Shown in pieces: positions 1 to 7,962 of a DNA stretch of 64,000 bases. The translations under genes were made by a program, and so were the position numbers. The notes beneath the pieces are model-generated. The model was not told the origin of the DNA, ran no database searches, and was given only the letters and a program-made list of their open reading frames with translations. Source of the DNA: an uncultured Eubacteriales bacterium. Its GTDB lineage: Bacteria; Bacillota; Clostridia; Christensenellales; Aristaeellaceae. Numbering within the stretch: position 1 is the stretch's first letter; each line of letters starts with the position of its first letter. The stretch is taken from the NCBI GenBank assembly GCA_900550955.1, contig URUF01000008.1:19660-83659 (forward strand). The letters are read 5' to 3'.

Positions 1-2
1 CG

Positions 3-296
3 CGGCGCAAGCTGGCGGAGCACGGCATATCCTGCGCGGGCAAAACCGCGCGCCGCCTTACCCGGGCGGACTACGCCGCCTACGACCTCATCATCGGCAT
101 GGATTCGCAAAATCTTTCGAGCATGCGGCGGCTGTTTGGGGGCGATCCCGAGGGCAAGCTGGTTAAGCTGCTCTCCTTCTGCGGGGAGGATGGCAACGTG
201 GCCGACCCCTGGTACACCGGCGATTTTGACCAAACCTACCGCGACGTGCTTAGAGGCTGCGAGGCGCTTCTCAAACGCATACGGCCCGGGCGCTGA
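3..296 (+). CDS. Low-molecular-weight protein-tyrosine-phosphatase, 5' end outside window
   Basis: The 97 visible residues are the C-terminal two thirds of an LMW phosphatase, a family of about 150 aa that removes phosphate from phosphotyrosine or, in some Bacillota, phosphoarginine. The frame is already open at the window edge, so the CX5R phosphate-binding loop cannot be seen. Visible are the core strand A-Y-D-L-I-I-G-M-D (about residues 26-34 of this fragment), the D-P-W-Y general-acid segment (68-71) and the closing helix YRDVLRGCEALL. TGA is at 294-296. The next gene starts 13 bases later on the same strand. Which phospho-amino acid is the substrate cannot be judged from this half. Confidence 0.85.
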   Translation, partial: RRKLAEHGISCAGKTARRLTRADYAAYDLIIGMDSQNLSSMRRLFGGDPEGKLVKLLSFCGEDGNVADPWYTGDFDQTYRDVLRGCEALLKRIRPGR

Positions 297-309
297 AAGG
301 GAAACGATT

Positions 310-681
310 TTGGGAAAAGCAGAGCTTCAACAGGATTTACAAGCCCTCTACCGCCGCGCGGAGGACGGTATAACGCTTGGCGCGCTCACGGATGAAATTT
401 GCGCGCTGCTCGCCCAGCATACGGATGCGCTGCGCGGCGTGAACGGCCGCTACCGCCTCATGACCAGCGATACAGGCTATGCCCGCGCCTTTGCGCTGGA
501 AAACGGCGCATACCGCGAGCTAGATTGCGCCGCGCCCGTGGATGTGACCATCCTGGGCTACGAAGCCGATCTTTTGCGCGTATTCAGGCGCGAGCTATCC
601 CCCATGGGCGCGCTGCTGCGCGGCAAAATACGTTTGCAGGGCAGCAAGGCCGCGCTTATGCGCCTGGCGGAATTTTTGTAA
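310..681 (+). CDS. SCP2 sterol-binding-domain-like protein
   Basis: A cytoplasmic protein of 123 aa. I chose the TTG at 310 because it follows the purine-rich GAAAGGGAAACG and matches the family length; the in-frame ATG at 136 lies inside the phosphatase gene. The C-terminal half (MGALLRGKIRLQGSKAALM, about residues 97-115) resembles the end of SCP2 domains, where a strand-helix unit closes a lipid-binding tunnel. The N-terminal 45 residues are helical and charged. SCP2 folds carry hydrophobic ligands; the ligand here is unknown. It is flanked by the phosphatase (13-bp gap) and a YhhN-like membrane protein (12-bp gap), probably one transcript. Confidence 0.6.
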   Translation: MGKAELQQDLQALYRRAEDGITLGALTDEICALLAQHTDALRGVNGRYRLMTSDTGYARAFALENGAYRELDCAAPVDVTILGYEADLLRVFRRELSPMGALLRGKIRLQGSKAALMRLAEFL

Positions 682-693
682 GGGGGCGCCCGT

Positions 694-1371
694 ATGGATG
701 CAAGCGGCGGCCTGATGGGTTTCGTATGGTTTGCGTTTGCCCTTACCTGGCTTGTATGCATGCCCCTGCGCTACCGCCTGGAGCATCGCGGTCAAAAGGC
801 CGCCTCGCTCTTTTGCAAGGCTGTGCCCACCGCCATGGCGGCTGCCCTTGCGGGCTACGCGCACTTTGCGCTGTCCCCCATGGAGCCTTACAGCCTGGGC
901 ATATTTGTGGGGCTGTGCGTCTGCGTGCTGGCGGATGTGCTTCTCAATGTGTTCCTGCCGCTTGGCGGCGCGCTGTTTTTCGCGGGACATATGTGCTACG
1001 TGGCGGCCATGGGCCTCTACCGCGCCTTTACCTGGTGGAGCCTTACGGCGTGCCTGCTCGCCCTTGCGGGCTTATGGCTGTTTGGCCTGCGCTATAAAAG
1101 CCTTGTGCAGGATCGCCGCCTGTTTTGGGGGATGTTTTTGTATGCCGTAGCGCTGGCAACGCTGCTGGGCTTTTCGCTGCCGCTGCCCTTTCTGGCGCCG
1201 TCGAAGCGCTCCGCGCTGGCCGCCGTGGGCGCGGCGCTGTTTGTGGCTTCCGACCTTATGCTTTGCCTGAACCATGTGTATAGGCGGGGCCTGCCCTGGC
1301 GCTTTGCAAGCCTGGGCGTTTACTACGCCGCCCAGCTTTTGATAGGGCTGAGCGCCTTTCCCATCGCCTGA
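694..1371 (+). CDS. YhhN/TMEM86-family membrane protein (lysoplasmalogenase-like)
   Basis: 225 aa and almost entirely hydrophobic, with about eight predicted membrane segments. It shows the family's intramembrane charged residues: Lys42 in FCKAVPT, Asp81 in CVCVLADVLLN and Asp187 in ALFVASDLML. Characterised members hydrolyse the vinyl-ether bond of lysoplasmalogens. Many anaerobic Clostridia contain plasmalogens, so that role is plausible but is inferred from family only. The start ATG at 694 has GGGGGCG upstream. It follows the SCP2-like gene by 12 bp and precedes an AEC carrier by 22 bp, in a small run of lipid or membrane genes. Confidence 0.75.
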   Translation: MDASGGLMGFVWFAFALTWLVCMPLRYRLEHRGQKAASLFCKAVPTAMAAALAGYAHFALSPMEPYSLGIFVGLCVCVLADVLLNVFLPLGGALFFAGHMCYVAAMGLYRAFTWWSLTACLLALAGLWLFGLRYKSLVQDRRLFWGMFLYAVALATLLGFSLPLPFLAPSKRSALAAVGAALFVASDLMLCLNHVYRRGLPWRFASLGVYYAAQLLIGLSAFPIA

Positions 1372-1393
1372 TCATAAAGGAAGGTTTTGCCCC

Positions 1394-2341
1394 ATGGATG
1401 ATCTGCTGTTTTCCCTCAACACAGTATTTCCGCTGCTGGTGATGATGGCTGTTGGCTTTGCTGCCCGCCGCGCCGGGCTTGTCAGCGAAGAAACGGCCCG
1501 GCAGGTGAATGCCTGCATCTTCAAAATCTTCCTGCCCCTGCTTTTGTGCTTCAACATTGTGGATACCCAGCTTGGCGCCGCCTTTGACGGGCGCGTGCTT
1601 ATGTATGCGCTGTTTACAACGCTTTTGTGCTTTGGCGTATTGTTTTTTGCCGTGCCCCGGCTATGTGGGGACCGCGCGTCCTGCGGGGTGCTCATCCAGG
1701 GCATTGGGCGCAGCAATTACGCCATCTTCGGCATCCCCCTGGTAACCATGATGTATCCCGAGGGCGATCTTTCCGTGGCGGTATTGATGGTGGCGGTCGT
1801 CGTGCCGGTGTTCAATGTTATGTCCACCGTGGCGCTGATGGTGTTTAGCGATAAGCTGGAAAAGCCCTCTCCCTGGGCCATCGTCAAGGGCGTGGTGCTC
1901 AACCCGCTCATTCTGGGCACGCTGGCGGGGTTTTTGCTGTGGTGGTTCCGGATTCCCCTGCCGTCCCTGCTGGATACGCCCCTGCGCAAGCTGGGCTCCA
2001 TCGCAACGCCGCTGGCGCTGTTTGCGCTGGGCGCGTCGCTGGATTTTGGCAAAGCCCGCGCCAACCTGAAGCTGCTCATTGCGGGCGTATCCGGGCGTTT
2101 GGTATGGGTGCCGCTGATCTTTTTGCCGCTGGCTGCCGCGCTTGGCATACGGGATGTGGCGCTGGCCTCGCTCATTGCCGTATATGCCTCGCCCACCTCG
2201 GTTTCCAGCTTCCCCATGGCCCAGCAGATGGGCGGAAACAGCGACCTTGCAGGCGGTCAAGTGGTGTTTACCACCGTATTTTCCATCATTACGGTGTTTT
2301 TGTGGGTGCTTGTGCTCAAAGCGACGGGCTGTTTGAGCTAA
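1394..2341 (+). CDS. AEC-family transporter (auxin efflux carrier type)
   Basis: 315 aa with about ten hydrophobic segments arranged as two five-helix halves. The N-terminus (FPLLVMMAVGFAARRAGLVSEE, split here as FPLLVMMAVGF / AARRAGLVSEE) is characteristic of bacterial AEC permeases related to malate or 2-oxoglutarate carriers such as MdcF and MleP. It acts in the cytoplasmic membrane as a secondary transporter for small organic acids. The substrate cannot be read from sequence. The ATG at 1394 is preceded by AAGGAAGG. A strong terminator follows 38 bp after the stop, so this is the last gene of the first cluster. Confidence 0.85.
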   Translation: MDDLLFSLNTVFPLLVMMAVGFAARRAGLVSEETARQVNACIFKIFLPLLLCFNIVDTQLGAAFDGRVLMYALFTTLLCFGVLFFAVPRLCGDRASCGVLIQGIGRSNYAIFGIPLVTMMYPEGDLSVAVLMVAVVVPVFNVMSTVALMVFSDKLEKPSPWAIVKGVVLNPLILGTLAGFLLWWFRIPLPSLLDTPLRKLGSIATPLALFALGASLDFGKARANLKLLIAGVSGRLVWVPLIFLPLAAALGIRDVALASLIAVYASPTSVSSFPMAQQMGGNSDLAGGQVVFTTVFSIITVFLWVLVLKATGCLS

Positions 2342-2379
2342 CAAGTGGAGCCCATTTCCCTATTTTGCCCCAGCAGAAG

Positions 2380-2418
2380 GGTTCCGCGCCTTGCGGTATA
2401 AGCGCGGAACCTTTTTTG
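2380..2418 (+). terminator. Rho-independent terminator after the AEC gene
   Basis: A perfect 10-bp stem, GGTTCCGCGC (2380-2389) and GCGCGGAACC (2402-2411), with a 12-nt loop, is followed by TTTTTTG. It ends the cluster that begins before the window. Confidence 0.9.
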
Positions 2419-2447
2419 TTTTCCTTTGGATTTGCGCACATTTCACA

Positions 2448-2476
2448 TTGTGTTTTTCTAAGGGATGCGCTAGAAT
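2448..2476 (+). promoter_or_regulatory. Possible sigma-A promoter for aroA-aroC-rlmD
   Basis: TTGTGT (2448-2453), a 17-nt spacer and TAGAAT (2471-2476) lie about 70 bp before aroA and just after a terminator. The -10 is good and the -35 matches only its first three bases. No other candidate is visible in the gap. Confidence 0.45.
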
Positions 2477-2546
2477 CAAGGTTGTTCCCTTTGCATAACG
2501 CTTTTCTCCGCCATGATTCCTGCTGCCCGAAAGGAGCCGTATTCCT

Positions 2547-3863
2547 ATGACCTCCATCACCTTTTCCCCGGCGCGGCTCAGCGGCAGCGCGCCGGTTCCC
2601 CCTGCCAAAAGCGAGGCGCACCGGGCGCTGCTGCTGGCCGCGCTCGGCCAGGGGGAATGCCGCCTGAACGGCTTTCCCCTCCCGCTTTGCGATGATACGC
2701 TTGCCATGATGAACGGCGTGGCCGCCCTGGGCGGCAGCGTGCGCGCCGCGGACGGCGCGCTGTACGTAACCCCCGCTCCTGCGCCCGCAGCGGGCGCGCC
2801 AATGGTGGAATGCCATGTAAACGCATGCGCCGCCGCGCTGCGCATGCTCATTCCCGCCTTTTTGGCGAGGGGCCAGGCCGTGCGCTTCCGCATGTCGCCC
2901 GCGCTATTCAACCGCCCTCTGGACGCATTCCAGCCCCTGCTAAAGCAAATTGGCGGGCGCATGACGCGCATCCCCGCCGGTGGGGACGGCTTAGCCACCG
3001 TCGAAATTTCCGGGCATATGCCCGCGGGCGCGTACGTGATTGACGGCTCCCAATCCAGCCAGTTTGCCAGCGGCCTGCTCATCGCGCTGGCGCATGCCAA
3101 CAGCGCCTCCGGCACGCCCGCGCCCAGCGTGCTTACGGTTGCCGGGCCCATCGTAAGCCGCCCCTATCTGGATATGACCCTGCGCTTGATGAAGGCGTTC
3201 CACATTGCCTATACCGAAGGCCCCGAAGGCGTGTTTGCGCTCCAGCCCGCGCTTGAGCCCTCCCCCGCCGGGGCGGATGTGGCGGGCGACTGGTCGCAGG
3301 CTGCGGTGTTTTTGTGCATGAACGCCATGGGCAGCGGTATCATGGTTCCCAACCTTAGCCAAAACGGCTTGCAGGGGGACGCGCATGTGGCGGATGTGCT
3401 GCGTTCCATGGGCATGCGCATTTTCCAAACGCCGGGCGGGCTGTATGCCGCAAGCCCCTCGCACGCAGGCCTGATGCCCGCGCGTATTGACTGCTCCAAC
3501 ATTCCCGACCTCGCGCCCATTCTGGCGCTCACCTGCACGCAGGCGCACGGCGTTTCCGTCCTTACGGGGGTCAGCCGCCTGCGCCTGAAGGAATGCGACC
3601 GCCTGGCCGCCACCCAGGAGCTGCTCGCCCAGCTTGGCGCGCAGGTGGAGTCGGACGGGGATTCGCTCACCGTGCACGGCCCCGTCCGGCTGCGCGGCGG
3701 CTTTGAGGCTGACGCGCGCGGCGACCATCGCATGGTCATGCTTCTGGCTGCCGCGGCGCTGATCGCGGACGCGCCCATCACCGTTTCCGGCGTGGAATGC
3801 ATCGCCAAGTCATGGCCCGGGTTTTTGGACGCCTACCGCCAGTTGGGAGGGATTGCGAAATGA
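2547..3863 (+). CDS. aroA: 3-phosphoshikimate 1-carboxyvinyltransferase (EPSP synthase)
   Basis: 438 aa, normal for the family. It joins phosphoenolpyruvate to shikimate-3-phosphate, the sixth step of the shikimate pathway, in the cytoplasm. Substrate-binding residues are visible: the N-terminal PAKSEAHR (19-26), GSQSSQFASGLL near residue 165, the second family signature RLKECDRLAAT (about 350) and DHRMVMLLA near the end. KSEAHR replaces the more usual KSxSHR. The ATG at 2547 has AAAGGAG 11 bp upstream. The stop overlaps the aroC start, indicating translational coupling. Confidence 0.95.
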   Translation: MTSITFSPARLSGSAPVPPAKSEAHRALLLAALGQGECRLNGFPLPLCDDTLAMMNGVAALGGSVRAADGALYVTPAPAPAAGAPMVECHVNACAAALRMLIPAFLARGQAVRFRMSPALFNRPLDAFQPLLKQIGGRMTRIPAGGDGLATVEISGHMPAGAYVIDGSQSSQFASGLLIALAHANSASGTPAPSVLTVAGPIVSRPYLDMTLRLMKAFHIAYTEGPEGVFALQPALEPSPAGADVAGDWSQAAVFLCMNAMGSGIMVPNLSQNGLQGDAHVADVLRSMGMRIFQTPGGLYAASPSHAGLMPARIDCSNIPDLAPILALTCTQAHGVSVLTGVSRLRLKECDRLAATQELLAQLGAQVESDGDSLTVHGPVRLRGGFEADARGDHRMVMLLAAAALIADAPITVSGVECIAKSWPGFLDAYRQLGGIAK

Positions 3864-4972
3864 GCAGCCGCATTGGGCGCATGCTCAGCGTGCAGATTTT
3901 TGGGGAAAGCCACGGCCAAGCCGTGGGCGTGGTGCTGGACGGGCTTCCCGCGGGCCTTTCCCTGGATGAGGAGGCGTTGGGCGCGTTCCTTCAACGCCGC
4001 GCCGCCCGCAGCGCCATTGCCACCGGCCGCCGCGAAAGCGATATACCGCGCATCGTAAGCGGCCTCATGGGCGGCGTCACCACCGGCCAGCCGCTGGCCG
4101 CCCTTTTTGAAAACGCCGACACCCACAGCTCCGACTACGGCTTTTTGCCCGATAAGCCCCGCCCCGGCCATGCGGATTATCCCGCTACGGCGCGCAGCTT
4201 CGGCTTTGACGACCTGCGCGGCAGCGGCCATCACAGCGGCCGCCTCACGCTGCCCTATGTGTTTGCGGGCGGCGTTGCCATGCAGCTGCTGGCGTGCGAG
4301 GGCGTGCGCATCGCCGCGCACGTGGCGCAATTAGGCCCCGAAGCGGACGCTCCCCTGCCCGTCCCGCCGGACCTGGACGCCCTGGAAGGCTGCCATACCA
4401 GGCCCGTGCCCACGCTGGATGCACAGGCGGGCGAGCGCATGTACGAGGCCATCCTCAACGCGCGCAAGGCCGGCGATTCGCTGGGCGGCACGGTGGAATG
4501 CGTGGCCGCGGGCATGCCTGCCGGCTGGGGCGCGCCCTTCTTTGAGGGCGTGGAGGCCGTGATGGCGGCGCAGCTGTTTTCCATTCCCGCGGTAAAGGGC
4601 GTGGAATTTGGCGACGGCTTTGGGGCCGCGCGCCTTACCGGCAGCCAGTATAACGATCCTTACGCCTTTGAAAACGGCAGGGTGGTTACCCTAAGCAATC
4701 ACGCGGGCGGCCTGCTGGGCGGCATTACCAACGGCATGCCCGTCATTGTGCGCGCCGCGTTCAGGCCTACGCCCTCCATCAGCCTGGAGCAGCAAACCGT
4801 TTCCCTAAGCGGCCAAAGGCCCGAAACGCTGGCCGTTCATGGCCGTCATGATCCCTGCGTGGCCGTGCGCGCCGTGCCTGTTGTGGAAAGCGCCGTGGCC
4901 CTTTCGCTGCTGGAATTGTGGCTGGAGCGGCGTGCCACCCTGCCGCTTGCGCGCCGCAAGGAGGGGCTATGA
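3860..4972 (+). CDS. aroC: Chorismate synthase
   Basis: 370 aa. It uses reduced FMN to convert EPSP to chorismate, the last shikimate step. The signature GESHGQAVGVVLDGLPAG lies near the N-terminus; GSGHHSGRLTLP is the form of the phosphate-binding loop common in Clostridia; VEFGDGF and SNHAGGLLGGITNG are the FMN-site segments. I start it at ATG 3860, four bases before the aroA stop (ATGA overlap), with GGGAGGG upstream; the longer in-frame ATG at 3797 would sit inside aroA. It ends by overlapping the rlmD start. A flavin reductase is not encoded nearby. Confidence 0.95.
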   Translation: MSSRIGRMLSVQIFGESHGQAVGVVLDGLPAGLSLDEEALGAFLQRRAARSAIATGRRESDIPRIVSGLMGGVTTGQPLAALFENADTHSSDYGFLPDKPRPGHADYPATARSFGFDDLRGSGHHSGRLTLPYVFAGGVAMQLLACEGVRIAAHVAQLGPEADAPLPVPPDLDALEGCHTRPVPTLDAQAGERMYEAILNARKAGDSLGGTVECVAAGMPAGWGAPFFEGVEAVMAAQLFSIPAVKGVEFGDGFGAARLTGSQYNDPYAFENGRVVTLSNHAGGLLGGITNGMPVIVRAAFRPTPSISLEQQTVSLSGQRPETLAVHGRHDPCVAVRAVPVVESAVALSLLELWLERRATLPLARRKEGL

Positions 4973-6330
4973 TCCAAAAGAACCAACGGCTCCACCTGCG
5001 CTGCGAGCGCCTGGGCAGCGAGCTGGAGGGCGTGTGCATGCACGAGGGCATGGCCGTGTTTGTGCCTGGCGTGCTGCCCGGCGAGGAAGCCGGGGTGCTG
5101 TGCGTAAAGGCGCAGCCCCGCTATGCCTTTGGCAAGCTGCTCGAGGTTGACGTTCCCTCCCCGGATCGCGTCACGCCGCCCTGCCCCGTCTACGACCAAT
5201 GCGGCGGATGCAGCGGGCAGCACATGCGCTATGAGGCCACGCTGGAGGCCAAGCGCGCCCAGGTGTTTGACTGCCTTACGCGCATAGGCGGGCTTGCGCT
5301 TGCCCAGCAGGACGTGCCGCCCGTGCTCGGCGCGCGCGACCCCTGGCATTGCCGCAACAAAACCGCGCTGCCCGTGGGCGGCAGCTGGGACAGGCCCGAG
5401 CTGGGCTTTTACCGCCGCCGCAGCCACGCGATCGTACCCATTGAAAGCTGCCTTGTGGCCATGCCGGGCTTGGACGGCGTAATCAGCGCCGTGCGGGAAT
5501 GGATCACCGCCGCCCGCGTGCAGCCTTATGACGAGCGAACGGGGCGCGGCCTGCTGCGCCATGTGGTGGTGCGCGTCACGCGCGGCGGCAGCCTGATGGC
5601 GGTGCTGGCCGCCGCCCGGGACGCCCTGCCGGAGATTCCCCTCCTGGTGCGGCTGCTTACGCAGCGCGCGCCGGGCTTTTGCTCGCTTCACCTTAGCGTG
5701 AACGCCGGGCGCAACAACGTGATCCTGGGCCGGAGCAGCCGCCTGCTTTACGGCCAGGAGGCCGTGTATGAAACTCTGCTGGGCCTTACCTTTGAAATCC
5801 CGCCGCTTTCCTTTTTTCAGGTCAATCCCGCGCAGACGGAGCGGCTTTACCAAACCGCCATCGACTTTGCCGCGCTTTCCCCCTCCGATACCGTTGTGGA
5901 CGCTTACGCGGGCGCCGGCACCATCTCGCTTTGCATGGCGCGGCACGCGGGGCGCGTGATCGGCATTGAAATTGTGCCGCAGGCGGTGGAGGGCGCATGG
6001 CGCAACGCCCGGCGCAACCAAATTACCAACGCGCAGTTTCACGCCGCCGCCGTGGAAACGCTCCTGCCACGCCTGGTAAAGGACGGCCTAAGGCCGGATG
6101 TGGTTGTGCTTGATCCTCCGCGCAAGGGCGTTGAGCCGGCCGTGGTGGAAGCGGTGCTGGCCGCCCGGCCCCGCCGCGTGGTATATGTAAGCTGCCACGT
6201 GCCCACCCAGGCGCGCGATTTGCAGCTGCTTTGCCAGGGCGGCTACCGCTTTGAGCGCTGCCAGCCCGTGGATATGTTCTGCTATGCGAGCGGGGTGGAA
6301 AACATAGTAAGCCTGGTTTTGGAAAACTGA
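4969..6330 (+). CDS. rlmD: 23S rRNA (uracil-5-)-methyltransferase, RlmD/RumA family
   Basis: 453 aa: an N-terminal TRAM-like domain, an iron-sulfur segment and a SAM methyltransferase. The [4Fe-4S] ligands are visible as CPVYDQCGGC (Cys72, 78, 81) plus Cys161 in PIESCLV. The methyltransferase half has FFQVNPAQTERLY, DAYAGAGTISL (SAM loop), VVLDPPRKG and VYVSCHVPTQARDL, the last carrying the catalytic Cys. It methylates U1939 and/or U747 of 23S rRNA; Gram-positive homologues (RlmCD) can do both. ATG 4969 overlaps the aroC stop. Its place in an aro operon looks like transcriptional convenience rather than pathway logic. Confidence 0.92.
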   Translation: MIQKNQRLHLRCERLGSELEGVCMHEGMAVFVPGVLPGEEAGVLCVKAQPRYAFGKLLEVDVPSPDRVTPPCPVYDQCGGCSGQHMRYEATLEAKRAQVFDCLTRIGGLALAQQDVPPVLGARDPWHCRNKTALPVGGSWDRPELGFYRRRSHAIVPIESCLVAMPGLDGVISAVREWITAARVQPYDERTGRGLLRHVVVRVTRGGSLMAVLAAARDALPEIPLLVRLLTQRAPGFCSLHLSVNAGRNNVILGRSSRLLYGQEAVYETLLGLTFEIPPLSFFQVNPAQTERLYQTAIDFAALSPSDTVVDAYAGAGTISLCMARHAGRVIGIEIVPQAVEGAWRNARRNQITNAQFHAAAVETLLPRLVKDGLRPDVVVLDPPRKGVEPAVVEAVLAARPRRVVYVSCHVPTQARDLQLLCQGGYRFERCQPVDMFCYASGVENIVSLVLEN

Positions 6331-6337
6331 TGCAGCC

Positions 6338-6366
6338 GGGAGCGCGCTTTTGAGCGCGCTCCCTAA
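6338..6366 (+). terminator. Hairpin terminator after rlmD
   Basis: A perfect 10-bp stem GGGAGCGCGC / GCGCGCTCCC (6338-6347, 6354-6363) with loop TTTTGA. The following tract TAATTTG is only moderately U-rich, so termination may be partial. Confidence 0.7.
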
Positions 6367-6380
6367 TTTGCGCAATAGAT

Positions 6381-6426
6381 GTTGACATATCAACAAGTTG
6401 ATCTTATAATCTTGATGTTATATCAA
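6381..6426. promoter_or_regulatory. Palindromic operators covering the marR-degV promoter
   Basis: Three overlapping inverted repeats share TTGA/TCAA half sites: GTTGA-CATA-TCAAC (6381-6394, on the -35), ATCAAC-AA-GTTGAT (6389-6402, in the spacer) and TTGAT-GTTAT-ATCAA (6412-6426, just after the -10). They are probably the autoregulatory sites of the adjacent MarR protein. The TTGA-N-TCAA form resembles the site of FabT, the MarR-type regulator of fatty-acid synthesis; that comparison is an inference. Confidence 0.75.
6382..6410 (+). promoter_or_regulatory. Consensus sigma-A promoter of marR-degV
   Basis: An exact TTGACA (6382-6387), a 17-nt spacer and an exact TATAAT (6405-6410), 30 bp before the MarR gene. 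Such a perfect promoter normally needs repression, and it is covered by the palindromes described in the next entry. Confidence 0.92.
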
Positions 6427-6439
6427 CAAGGAGGCCTCA

Positions 6440-6907
6440 ATGGATAACCGCTTTGAAACCTTTACCTCGCTCATTCTGCAAATCAACCGTTCCATCCAGC
6501 GCATTAAAAGCCTGGAAATGACGGAATTTGACTTGCGGGGAGTGCACGCCATGTGCCTGTTTTACCTGCGCCGCCACCCCGACGGCCTTACGCAGGGGCA
6601 GCTTGCCAAACTGTGCCTGGAGGATAAGGCAAGCGTCAGCCGGGCGCTTGCCGGGCTGGCCGCACGCGGGCTGATTGTGGATACCCAGCCGGCCATGGCC
6701 AAAAAGTACAACGCAAAAATCCTCCTCACGCCGGAGGGGGCCAGCGTGGCCGCTCGCGTGACGGAAAAGGCGGAGCGCGCGCTTTTGACCGGCGCGGAAG
6801 GCCTTGACGAGGCCGGGCGCGCGTTGCTCTACCGCCAGCTTGAAACCATTAACCAAAATCTGGAACGCTATGTGGCGGAAGCCCTGGCTCCCATAAGGAG
6901 GAAATGA
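6440..6907 (+). CDS. MarR-family transcriptional regulator
   Basis: 155 aa, typical MarR length: a winged helix-turn-helix (QGQLAKLCLEDKASVSRALAGL, given here as QGQLAKLCLED then KASVSRALAGL, about residues 53-74), a wing ending KILLTPEGA, and flanking dimerisation helices. It has the consensus promoter and palindromes upstream and most likely represses its own operon. Its stop overlaps the AGGAGG-led start region of the DegV-like fatty-acid-binding gene. This pairing suggests a role in fatty-acid uptake or membrane lipid control similar to FabT; the effector is unknown. Confidence 0.88.
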   Translation: MDNRFETFTSLILQINRSIQRIKSLEMTEFDLRGVHAMCLFYLRRHPDGLTQGQLAKLCLEDKASVSRALAGLAARGLIVDTQPAMAKKYNAKILLTPEGASVAARVTEKAERALLTGAEGLDEAGRALLYRQLETINQNLERYVAEALAPIRRK

Positions 6908-6909
6908 AT

Positions 6910-7782
6910 ATGGCCGTTGCATTATTGATCGATTCCGCGTCCGACGTGGATATGCGCGAGGCGGAAAGCCTGGGGATAGCGCTGGTTCCCATGACGGTGC
7001 TGTTTGACGGCGAAAGCTATCAGGACGGCATAAACCTTACGCACCGGCAATTTTTTGAAAAGCTCATTGAAAGCGACGCGCTGCCAAAGACCAGTCAAAT
7101 TAACGCCTACCAGTTTGAAGAACGCTTCAGGGAGCTCACCTCTGCCGGCCATGAGGTGGTGGCCATCACCCTTTCCTCCAAGCTGTCGGGCACCTATTTT
7201 AGCGCGGCGCAGGCGGCAAAGCAATTTGGCAGCCGCGTATACGTGGTGGACAGCCTGAACGCCTGCATTGGCGAGCGGCTGCTTATGCAATATGCGCTGC
7301 GGCTGATCCACCAGGCGCTTCCCGCGCGCGAAATAGCCGCGCAGCTGGATGCGGCCAAGCGCCGTATCCGCCTGATCGCCCTGCTGGACACATTGGAATA
7401 CCTTAAAAAGGGCGGGCGCATCTCCCCAACGGTGGCCCTCGCCGGGGCCATGCTGCATGTAAAGCCCGTTATTGCCATTGAGGATGGGGAGGTTAGGCTC
7501 ATTGGCAAGGCCATTGGCTCCAAAAAGGGGAATAATCTGCTGATGCAGCTGGTAAACGCCTCCGGCGGGATCGATTTTTCCATGCCCTATGCCACGGCCT
7601 ATTCCGGCCTGGAGGACAGCCTGCTGCAAAAATACCTGAACGACAGCGCCGCCCTATGGCGGCAGAATACCGCATATGTGCCCGTTTACAGCATCGGCAG
7701 CACCATTGGCGCGCACGTAGGGCCCGGAGCCATTGCGGTCGCCTTTTTCGCCCCGCCCCAAAGCGGCGCTTCGGCGGGCTGA
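6910..7782 (+). CDS. DegV-family (FakB-like) fatty-acid-binding protein
   Basis: 290 aa. DegV proteins bind a fatty acid and, as FakB, present it to the kinase FakA for phosphorylation. Visible are the N-terminal LLIDSASDV, the TLSSKLSGTYFSA segment that contacts the lipid carboxylate, and the C-terminal-domain motif DTLEYLKKGGRIS followed by KPVIAIEDGEV. I prefer ATG 6910 (AGGAGG 8 bp upstream) to ATG 6904, which sits only 2 bp from that site. It is transcribed with the MarR gene. No fakA is in the window. Confidence 0.88.
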   Translation: MAVALLIDSASDVDMREAESLGIALVPMTVLFDGESYQDGINLTHRQFFEKLIESDALPKTSQINAYQFEERFRELTSAGHEVVAITLSSKLSGTYFSAAQAAKQFGSRVYVVDSLNACIGERLLMQYALRLIHQALPAREIAAQLDAAKRRIRLIALLDTLEYLKKGGRISPTVALAGAMLHVKPVIAIEDGEVRLIGKAIGSKKGNNLLMQLVNASGGIDFSMPYATAYSGLEDSLLQKYLNDSAALWRQNTAYVPVYSIGSTIGAHVGPGAIAVAFFAPPQSGASAG

Positions 7783-7839
7783 GCGCTCCGCTCCCGCTTC
7801 CCCCTCCCTCGGTAATGGCGGCGTCTGCTTCCCTTTCGC

Positions 7840-7875
7840 GTGAAACTGTTTTATGAAAGTTTCACAATTTTCTTT
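7840..7875 (+). terminator. Hairpin terminator after degV
   Basis: GTGAAACT (7840-7847) and AGTTTCAC (7858-7865) form a perfect 8-bp stem with a 10-nt loop, followed by AATTTTCTTT. It separates degV from the next promoter. Confidence 0.6.
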
Positions 7876-7882
7876 CCAGCAT

Positions 7883-7911
7883 TTGACGAACGGACAAAAA
7901 AACGTTACAAT
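7883..7911 (+). promoter_or_regulatory. Sigma-A promoter for the small RHH-like gene
   Basis: TTGACG (7883-7888), a 17-nt spacer with an A7 tract, and TACAAT (7906-7911), about 50 bp before the start codon. Confidence 0.8.
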
Positions 7912-7962
7912 ATAGGCAGACGCTTTCGACAATTTCACATTACACCGAGGGAGGCCTTGCAT

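Noticed and set aside
310..681. Start of the SCP2-like gene at ATG 136
   Set aside because: It would overlap the phosphatase gene by 160 bases in another frame; the TTG at 310 fits the family length.
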